Shown piece by piece: positions 58,159 to 64,000 of a stretch of 64,000 nucleotides of DNA; the first letter of the stretch is position 1; each line of letters opens with the position of its first letter. Under the pieces are notes generated by a model. The model saw only the letters and a list, made by a program, of their open reading frames with translations. It ran no database searches and was not told where the DNA came from. The DNA is from Streptomyces sp. YIM 121038 (lineage in GTDB: Bacteria; Actinomycetota; Actinomycetes; Streptomycetales; Streptomycetaceae). Made by a program: the position numbers and the translations under genes. The stretch is taken from assembly GCF_006088715.1 (NCBI RefSeq), contig NZ_CP030771.1:558001-622000 (forward strand), read 5' to 3'.

Positions 58159-59175
58159 ATGGACCGCAGAACCCTCCTCACCGCGAGCGGCGGCGCCCTG
58201 GCGACCACCGCCTTCGCCCCGCAGGCCTACGCCGCCCCCGCCGCGCACACCGAGCGGTGGTTCGGCCGGGACCCCGTGCGGTTCAACGTCATCAGCGACA
58301 TCCAGGGCGATCTGAGCGACTTCGGCCGCGCCCTGGACGACATGGCGGCCGTCAATCCGCGCAGCGCGGGCCTCGCCGTGGCGGGCGACATCACGCCGCG
58401 CGGCTACGACTTCGAGTACGCGCAGGTCACCGCCGAACTCCGGCGGCACTCCCACCCGCGCAGCATGTCCTGGGCGATCGGCAACCACGAGTTCTACGTG
58501 CCGAAGTGGCGCGACCCCGACACCCTCGCCCAGGACACCTGGCCCAACGGCACCACCGAGGACTCGCTCTTCCGCAGCTTCTACCGGTTCGCCAAGCGCG
58601 GTTCGGTGCACGCGGAGACCTCCTTCGGCGGCATCCCGGTGCTCGCCCTCGGCACCGAGCGGTACGCGCACTTCCACGACCCCAAGCTCTGGGACGAGGT
58701 GTGGCTCAGCGACGCGCAGTTCGCCTGGCTGGAGGACCGGCTGTGGCACTGGTCGCGCCGCCGCAAGCCCGTCATGGTCATCACCCACCACCCGCTGCCC
58801 AACACGGTCTCCGGCACCCGCAACAAGCTCTACTCGAGCGACTACCTCCAGGCCGACCGGCTGCTGAACCTGCTCGGCCGCCACCCCGACGTGTTCCTCT
58901 TCTCCGGGCACACCCACTGGGACCTCGACCTGTCCGACTGGGTGGTGCGCCGCGTCGTGCCGGGCACCGCCAACCTCAACGGGTTCACGGTGGTCAACAC
59001 CGGAGCCATCCAGACCGGTTACCGCGACGACGGCAAGGGCGGCGAGGTCGCCGTCGAGGGCTCCTTCAACCAGGGCCTCCAGGTCGAGGTGCACCGCAAC
59101 TCCGTCGTCATCAAGGCACGCGACTTCGCCCGCCGCACCTGGCTGAAGCAGTTCACGGTGCCGCTGAGCCGCTGA
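58159..59175 (+). CDS. Exported metallophosphoesterase
   Basis: A 338-aa calcineurin-type phosphoesterase. MDRRTLLTASGG is a twin-arginine leader. Metal-site motifs in order: ISDIQGD, AGDIT, GNHEFY, VITHHPL and SGHTHWD. The second GD is followed by ITPRGYD. It would hydrolyse a phosphate ester outside the cell with two metal ions. The 3' end is followed by a strong terminator. Confidence 0.9.
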   Translation: MDRRTLLTASGGALATTAFAPQAYAAPAAHTERWFGRDPVRFNVISDIQGDLSDFGRALDDMAAVNPRSAGLAVAGDITPRGYDFEYAQVTAELRRHSHPRSMSWAIGNHEFYVPKWRDPDTLAQDTWPNGTTEDSLFRSFYRFAKRGSVHAETSFGGIPVLALGTERYAHFHDPKLWDEVWLSDAQFAWLEDRLWHWSRRRKPVMVITHHPLPNTVSGTRNKLYSSDYLQADRLLNLLGRHPDVFLFSGHTHWDLDLSDWVVRRVVPGTANLNGFTVVNTGAIQTGYRDDGKGGEVAVEGSFNQGLQVEVHRNSVVIKARDFARRTWLKQFTVPLSR

Positions 59176-59188
59176 GCAGTTCGACCAC

Positions 59189-59231
59189 AGGGGCGCGCCC
59201 GATTTCCGGATGGCCGGTCGGGCGCGCCCCT
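59189..59231 (+). terminator. Terminator after metallophosphoesterase gene (14-bp stem)
   Basis: Perfect 14-bp arms 59189-59202 (AGGGGCGCGCCCGA) and 59218-59231, loop 15 nt, beginning 13 bp after the stop. A short T run follows. Confidence 0.85.
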
Positions 59232-59707
59232 TTCCGCATGGCCGGTCGCGGGCCCTTTCGGGATTCCGAATCGGGGTACGACACCTGATCAACCGCCCTA
59301 CGCGGGAGTCCACTTCCCGCCCGTGGCGGCCCCGCACCACCAACTCCCCGCGCATCTGTGGCAGTTGCCCTCACGGTGGGGCGGTCGCGCGGCCGGTACG
59401 GCGGTGCGCCCGGAAGGCCGTCTCGTCGCCAGGACAACGACAAGTCGACCGCGGAGTCGAAAAGGCGGCGCTGGACGGAGAATGGGTGAGGGCGGGGCTA
59501 TGGTTGGCCATCATTCCTTTCCGAACGCAGCGCTTTCGGTGACCGTCTCATTCCGTTCCGGCCCTCCCCGCGACGTCCGCCGAGATCTCCGCGGGGGGCC
59601 GTACGCGCCCCACCGCACCGCCCTTTCGTTCTTTCGCCCTTTCCCGTTCCGCCATTCCGCAGGACAGCCCGGCCCGGACGAGTCGGTGCCCGACGAGGAG
59701 GTATTTC
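59232..59707. other. Long intergenic region before FAD oxidoreductase
   Basis: 476 bp with no supported gene. It begins with a partial copy of the terminator loop (ATGGCCGGTCG repeated at 59210 and 59238) and ends with the ribosome binding site GAGGAGG. The latter half (59480-59660) is AT-richer and may carry the promoter. I cannot define a hexamer pair. Confidence 0.4.
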
Positions 59708-60946
59708 GTGTACGACGTGATCGTGGTCGGGGCGCGGGTCGCCGGCTCTCCGACAGCGATGCTGCTCGCCCGCGCCGGGTACCGGGTGCTCATGGTCGAG
59801 CGCAGCACCTTTCCCAAGGAGACGCTGTCGACCCTGTACATCCACCAGCCGGGCATCGCGCTCCTCAGCAAGTGGGGCGTGCTGCCGGACGTGGTGGCCA
59901 CCGGCTGTCCGCCCCTGGACAGGGCCGCCTACACGTACGCGGGCGTCCGCATCGAGGGGTCCTCCTGGCCGGTCGAGGGCCAGCAGGCTTCGTACGCGCC
60001 GCGCCGCTTCCTCATCGACACGATCCTCACGAAGGCCGCGGTCGACGCGGGCGTGGAGTTCCGCGACAACTGCTCGGTCACGGACCTCGTCTTCGAGGAC
60101 GACCGGGTCGTGGGCGTCCGGCTCAAGCCGAGCGACGGGAGCGAGGTGGTCGAGCGCGCCCGTCTGGTCGTCGGCGCCGACGGCATGCGCTCCACGGTGG
60201 CGGCGAAGGTCAAGGCGCCGTACGAGATCGAGGACCCGACGCTCACCTGCTGCTACTACAGCTACTGGGAGGGCCTGCCCACGCGCTTCCGGCTCTATCA
60301 GTCCCGCGGCAGCTGGGTGGGCACGGTGCCCACCAACGACGGCGCGACGCTGGTCGCGGCGTACTTCCCGCAGGCACGCTTCGCCGAGGTCAAGGGCGAC
60401 GGCCTCGCCGCCCTGCTCGACACCGTGCGGCACACCGCGCCCGAGGTGCGCGCGGAGATGGACGCGGGCACCCAGGTGGAGCGCCTCTTCGGCACCGGCA
60501 ACCAGCTCAACTTCTTCCGCAGGGCGGCCGGTCCCGGCTGGGCCCTCGTCGGCGACGCGAGCCACCACAAGGACTCCATCACGGCACGCGGCATCACCGA
60601 CGCCTTCATCCAGGCCCAGCTCCTGGTGGACCGGATCGGTGACACCCTCCAGGACCCCGACCGGCTGCGGAAGTCGCTCGACGAGTTCGCCGCGCAGCGG
60701 ACCGAGACCCTCATCCCGGACTACAAGAGCACGCTGAAGACGGCCGAGCTGAATCCGCCCGGCCACCACCTGGACCTGCTGCGCGCGGCCGCCACGAGCG
60801 GCGAGCTTTCCGACCGCTACTTCTCGGCGCTCTCCGGCGCCTGCCCGGTCAACGAGTTCCTCACGCCGGAGCTCCTCGACCTCATGGAGGAGATGCGGGA
60901 GATCCGCGACCTCGACGAGCGCGGCGCCGCCGCCGGCGCCCGGTGA
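59708..60946 (+). CDS. FAD-dependent oxidoreductase (group A monooxygenase / GGR-like)
   Basis: A 412-aa flavoprotein. The N-terminal dinucleotide motif is VVGARVAGSPTAML (7-20, with A instead of the second G), then VGADGMRSTVA (about 155-165) and GDASHHKDSITARGITDAF (about 285). These are the GxGxxG, DG and GD motifs of PHBH-type flavoenzymes and relatives such as halogenase/geranylgeranyl-reductase-like proteins. The GTG start has GAGGAGG. The substrate is unknown; it stands alone after a long gap. Confidence 0.88.
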   Translation: MYDVIVVGARVAGSPTAMLLARAGYRVLMVERSTFPKETLSTLYIHQPGIALLSKWGVLPDVVATGCPPLDRAAYTYAGVRIEGSSWPVEGQQASYAPRRFLIDTILTKAAVDAGVEFRDNCSVTDLVFEDDRVVGVRLKPSDGSEVVERARLVVGADGMRSTVAAKVKAPYEIEDPTLTCCYYSYWEGLPTRFRLYQSRGSWVGTVPTNDGATLVAAYFPQARFAEVKGDGLAALLDTVRHTAPEVRAEMDAGTQVERLFGTGNQLNFFRRAAGPGWALVGDASHHKDSITARGITDAFIQAQLLVDRIGDTLQDPDRLRKSLDEFAAQRTETLIPDYKSTLKTAELNPPGHHLDLLRAAATSGELSDRYFSALSGACPVNEFLTPELLDLMEEMREIRDLDERGAAAGAR

Positions 60947-61131
60947 GCCGGGCGGCCGCCGCGCCCGGAACCGGAGCCCGCGCCGGTCGATATGCCACCG
61001 TTTGCGCCATTCGGGGTGGAGTGATCCACTGATTCCGACACCGGTTTCGGCCGCCGGGCCCCCGGCCCGCCGCCGAGGGGCCCGTGTGCTCACGGGCGCG
61101 CACCATCCGGCCGGTGAGGAGGCGTTGCCCC

Positions 61132-61893
61132 ATGGCGGAGTTCGACCGCGGGCCCACGGCCCAGTTCGCCGAGTTGCTGGCCCAGGTTCCCGAGCCGCCC
61201 GTGAAGGACGCGTTCTGGTTCGACTGGGGGCCGATCTTCTACCGCGGGCGGCTCGACGGCTCCGCGCGCGTCCTGATCGTGGCCTCGGACCCCGGGCCCA
61301 CCGAGCGGATCGCCGGGCGCAGCCTCGTCGGCAACGCCGGGCAGCGCGTCCAGGGCTTCCTCACGAAGCTCGGCCTGACCCGCTCCTACGTGTGCCTCAA
61401 CGCGTGGGCGTACGCGGTCCAGCCGAGCCGGGCCCTCGCGATGAAGGAGCGGCTCGCCGACCCGCCGCAGACGCAGTGGCGCAACGCCGTCTTCGACCGG
61501 GCGACGGACCCGACCCTGGAGGCCGTCGTCGCCATGGGCTTCATGGCCCAGGAGGCGGTGCGGCTGTGGCCGTCGCGGCCCCCGGTGCCGCTCGTCGAAG
61601 TGCCCCACCCCTCCAGCCACGACCCGGCGGCCCTGCTCGACGGCTGGCGTGCCGCCATCACGCAGCTGCGGCCGGTGGTGACGCCGGACCCGGACGGGGA
61701 CAACACCGGGCCGAACTACGGCACCGAGTTCCTGGAGTCCGACTACGGCGCGATCCCCCACCGTGACCTGCCCTTCGGTGCCCCCGCCTTCCTCGGCGAC
61801 GACGCCTGGGTGCGCGCCAAGGGCGGGGCGAACTCCGTCAGCCGCCCCTCGCCCGACGACAAGCACACGCTGCTCTGGAAGGCGCCGGGCTGA
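61132..61893 (+). CDS. UDG-superfamily protein
   Basis: A 253-aa protein of the uracil-DNA glycosylase-like fold. Motif 1 region is VLIVASDPGPTERIAGRSLV, then AGQRVQGFLTKLGL and SYVCLNAWAY; motif 2-like is VPHPSSHD (H-P-S). No Fe-S cysteines. Whether it excises bases is unclear, as its motif 1 differs from characterised families. GTGAGGAGG is upstream. It shares one base with the amidohydrolase start (TGATG), so the operon is coupled. Confidence 0.8.
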   Translation: MAEFDRGPTAQFAELLAQVPEPPVKDAFWFDWGPIFYRGRLDGSARVLIVASDPGPTERIAGRSLVGNAGQRVQGFLTKLGLTRSYVCLNAWAYAVQPSRALAMKERLADPPQTQWRNAVFDRATDPTLEAVVAMGFMAQEAVRLWPSRPPVPLVEVPHPSSHDPAALLDGWRAAITQLRPVVTPDPDGDNTGPNYGTEFLESDYGAIPHRDLPFGAPAFLGDDAWVRAKGGANSVSRPSPDDKHTLLWKAPG

Positions 61894-63446
61894 TGGCCCT
61901 CGTCCTGCGCGGCACGGTGGTCACCTGCGACAGCGACCACCGGATCCTCGACCCGGGCGCCGTGTACGTCGGCGACGACGGCCGTCTGGCCGCGGTGCGG
62001 GAGGCCGGGCAGACGCCGCCCGCGGGCTTCTCCTCCGCGCCGGTCATCGACACGGGCGCGCTGATCCTGCCGGGCCTGATCGACCTGCACAACCACCTCC
62101 TCTACAACACGCTCCCGCTGTGGGAGGCGGTCGGCGTGCCCTATCTGCACCACGACCGCTGGGTCGGTGAGAAGCACCCGCCCGACTACGCGACGTCGGT
62201 GACCTGGCCCGCCAAGGTGCTCGGCCAGGCGGCACCCGAGGCACTGATCAAGTACGTCGAGGTGAAGGCCCTGGTCGGCGGGGTGACAGCCATTCAGGGC
62301 GCCCCGCTGTCGACCCGCCCCGTCGACGGCTGGCTGCTGCGGACCATCGACAACGAGAAGCTGCCCGCGGGCGCCGACATGGTGATGACCGCCGCGCTCC
62401 AGCTCGACGCCGACGAGCTGCGCGAGGAGCGGGCGCCGCGGCTCGACGGCACGCGGCTGCTGATCTACCACGTCGCGGAGGGGAAGCCCGGCTCGATCGT
62501 GCACCGCGAGTTCGACGACCTCGAACCGTGTCTGAAGCCGGGCCTGATCGGTGTGCACGGCACCGCCCTGACCGCGGCCGACTTCAAGAAGTGGCAGAGC
62601 GCGGTGACCACGATCAACCCCGCGGAGAAGGCCACCGTCGTGTGGTCGCCGTTCTCCAACTACTGGCTCTACCACACCACGACGGACGTGGTGGAGGCCG
62701 ACAAGAAGGGGCTGCGCATCGCGCTCGGCTCCGACTGGTCGCCCTCGGGCACCAAGAACGTCCTGGGCGAGCTCAAGGTCGCCGACTCCGTCAACCGCCA
62801 CGAGCTCGGCGGCCGCTTCACCGACCGCGAGCTGTGCGACATGGTGACCGCGAACCCCGGAGACGCCCTCGCGACCGCCTGGGGGCCGCAGGTGGGCCGT
62901 CTGGAGCGCGGCAGCGCCGCGGACCTGCTCGTCCTCGAACGCCACGACCCGGCCACGGACCCGTACCGCAATCTGATCGACGCCACCGAGCGGCACGTGC
63001 GCCTGGTCCTGGTGCGCGGCCGCCCCTTCTACGGCACGCGTGCGCTGATGGCCGCCGCGGGGGCGAGCGACACCAGCGCGCTCACGGTGGCCGGGCTCTC
63101 CCGGCGGGTGGCGGTGCGGGATCCGCACCGGGCCGACGCCACGCTCGACTGGCCCGGGGTCAAGCGGGCCCTGGAGAAGGTCCGGGAGGACCCGGTGGCC
63201 GCCTGGCGCGCCGCGCAGGACGCGCTCGCCGACTGGGGTGGTCCGCTCGACGACCCCGACGCGCCCCTCGCCCTGTTCGGGGACATGCCGGAGGGCGACA
63301 CGGGCGCCTTCGCCGCCGCGGGCGAGGTCCCACTGGACCTGGTCGTCCCGCGCCTCGACCCGCTGGCCCACGACGCCGCCTACTTCGCCGCCGTGGCGCG
63401 CGGCGGCGTGCCCGAGCTCCAGCACCTCGCGGACTACTACCCATGA
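61893..63446 (+). CDS. Amidohydrolase
   Basis: A 517-aa metal-dependent amidohydrolase: HNH at 66-68 in LIDLHNHLL, lysine region VEVKALVGG, metal His in IYHVAEG and GVHGTAL, and Asp in LGSDWSPSGTKN. It lacks a signal peptide. Residues after about 400 form an extension beyond the usual fold. It is coupled on both sides (1 bp with the UDG-like gene, ATGA with the next). The substrate is unknown; nucleobase-type ring opening would fit a UDG-like partner but is speculation. Confidence 0.88.
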   Translation: MALVLRGTVVTCDSDHRILDPGAVYVGDDGRLAAVREAGQTPPAGFSSAPVIDTGALILPGLIDLHNHLLYNTLPLWEAVGVPYLHHDRWVGEKHPPDYATSVTWPAKVLGQAAPEALIKYVEVKALVGGVTAIQGAPLSTRPVDGWLLRTIDNEKLPAGADMVMTAALQLDADELREERAPRLDGTRLLIYHVAEGKPGSIVHREFDDLEPCLKPGLIGVHGTALTAADFKKWQSAVTTINPAEKATVVWSPFSNYWLYHTTTDVVEADKKGLRIALGSDWSPSGTKNVLGELKVADSVNRHELGGRFTDRELCDMVTANPGDALATAWGPQVGRLERGSAADLLVLERHDPATDPYRNLIDATERHVRLVLVRGRPFYGTRALMAAAGASDTSALTVAGLSRRVAVRDPHRADATLDWPGVKRALEKVREDPVAAWRAAQDALADWGGPLDDPDAPLALFGDMPEGDTGAFAAAGEVPLDLVVPRLDPLAHDAAYFAAVARGGVPELQHLADYYP

Positions 63447-64000
63447 GACGGACGCTCGCCGAACCGGACAGGACCCTGCCGGACTCGGTCGGCCTGGAGG
63501 AGTTCATGCGGCGGGTGGAGGCCGACCCGCTGCCGCTCGCGGACCGCTACCGGCTGGTGGCCGCCGCGCGCGTTCTCCTCGAGGAGCTGTACGTACACCT
63601 TCCGCTGAAGCGGGCGATGCACGCCACCGACCCCGTGCAGCGGCTCCGGCTCCTGGAGCGCCGCCTCGCGCCCCTCAGTGAGCTGCAGTTCCACGCCGAA
63701 CTCACGGACGTCTTCCGGGGACTGCGCGATCTGCACACCGTCTATCAACTGCCGGATCCCTACCGGGGCCACGTGGCCACGCTCGGCTTCCTCGTCGAGC
63801 GCTACGCCGCCCCCGACGGCACGCCCCACCACATCGTCTCCAAGATCGATCCGTCCCTCGTGCACGCCGGCTTCGACGCCGGCGCCGAGCTGGAGGCCTG
63901 GAACGGGGTGCCGATCGAGCGCGCCGTCGAGCGCAACGCGGCCGCGCAGGCGGGCTCTCACCTCGACGCGCGCCTGGCGCGCGGCCTGGAGTCCCTGACG
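63443..64000 (+). CDS. S41-like peptidase, N-terminal part (runs off window)
   Basis: 186 codons to the window end, with no stop. The N-terminal 90 residues are helical (LPDSVGLEEFMRRV..., DLHTVYQLPDPYRG). A PDZ-like segment follows: VSKIDPSLVHAGFDAGAELE then WNGVPIERAVERNA. This order is that of S41 (tail-specific protease/C-terminal processing) proteins; the catalytic Ser-Lys lies beyond the window. ATGA overlap with the amidohydrolase. No signal peptide. Confidence 0.72.
   Translation, partial: MRRTLAEPDRTLPDSVGLEEFMRRVEADPLPLADRYRLVAAARVLLEELYVHLPLKRAMHATDPVQRLRLLERRLAPLSELQFHAELTDVFRGLRDLHTVYQLPDPYRGHVATLGFLVERYAAPDGTPHHIVSKIDPSLVHAGFDAGAELEAWNGVPIERAVERNAAAQAGSHLDARLARGLESLT

Overview
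This is a GC-rich actinobacterial chromosome segment, almost certainly Streptomyces. The evidence is strong third-position G/C, many GTG starts, AGGAG-type ribosome binding sites, many Sec/Tat-exported proteins, and a rodlin gene (55674-56087), a protein of the Streptomyces aerial-hypha surface layer. I see no rRNA, tRNA, CRISPR array or intact mobile element. Start codons were chosen from ribosome binding sites, signal peptides and family length. Functions rest on motifs read by eye.

Layout. 1-4.1 kb: the tail of a UvrA-like ABC protein, a family 5 uracil-DNA glycosylase, a TetR/hydrolase operon and a secreted hydrolase. 4.2-15 kb: a signalling neighbourhood (two STAS proteins, two coupled GAF-ANTAR proteins, three DUF5994 paralogues) around a GH35 beta-galactosidase and a fatty-acid desaturase/ferredoxin-reductase pair. 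15-25 kb: NUDIX, exported proteins, a P450, a short threonyl-tRNA synthetase behind what looks like a complete threonine attenuator, a double-psi barrel protein and an AlkZ-type glycosylase. 25-36 kb: LysR/SDR pair, an AraC relic, a P-loop/TPR repeat protein, a GH85 endoglycosidase, an ECF sigma operon and a secreted serine protease.

36-45 kb is the part I find most interesting. A BlaI-type repressor and an M56 metalloprotease with no penicillin-binding sensor (42.2-43.6 kb) sit among two paralogous 'membrane protein + TerD' units (36.1-37.4 and 43.9-45.2 kb) and a spo0M gene (41.1-42.1 kb). A palindrome of the form CTACA-N4-TGTAG occurs in front of each of the three units, at 36001, 41064 and 43731. 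This reads as one regulon: a BlaR-like proteolytic switch controlling TerD-type calcium-binding stress proteins and Spo0M.

45-64 kb: a second P450, a secreted tripeptidyl-peptidase-like hydrolase, a 42-bp tandem repeat, an XRE/phage-like patch, a Tat-exported SDR, a two-component system, a YciO protein, a pair of exported propeller proteins, rodlin, EF-hand, glycosidase-like and phosphoesterase genes, an FAD oxidoreductase, and a tightly overlapping operon of a UDG-like protein, an amidohydrolase and an S41-like peptidase that runs off the end.
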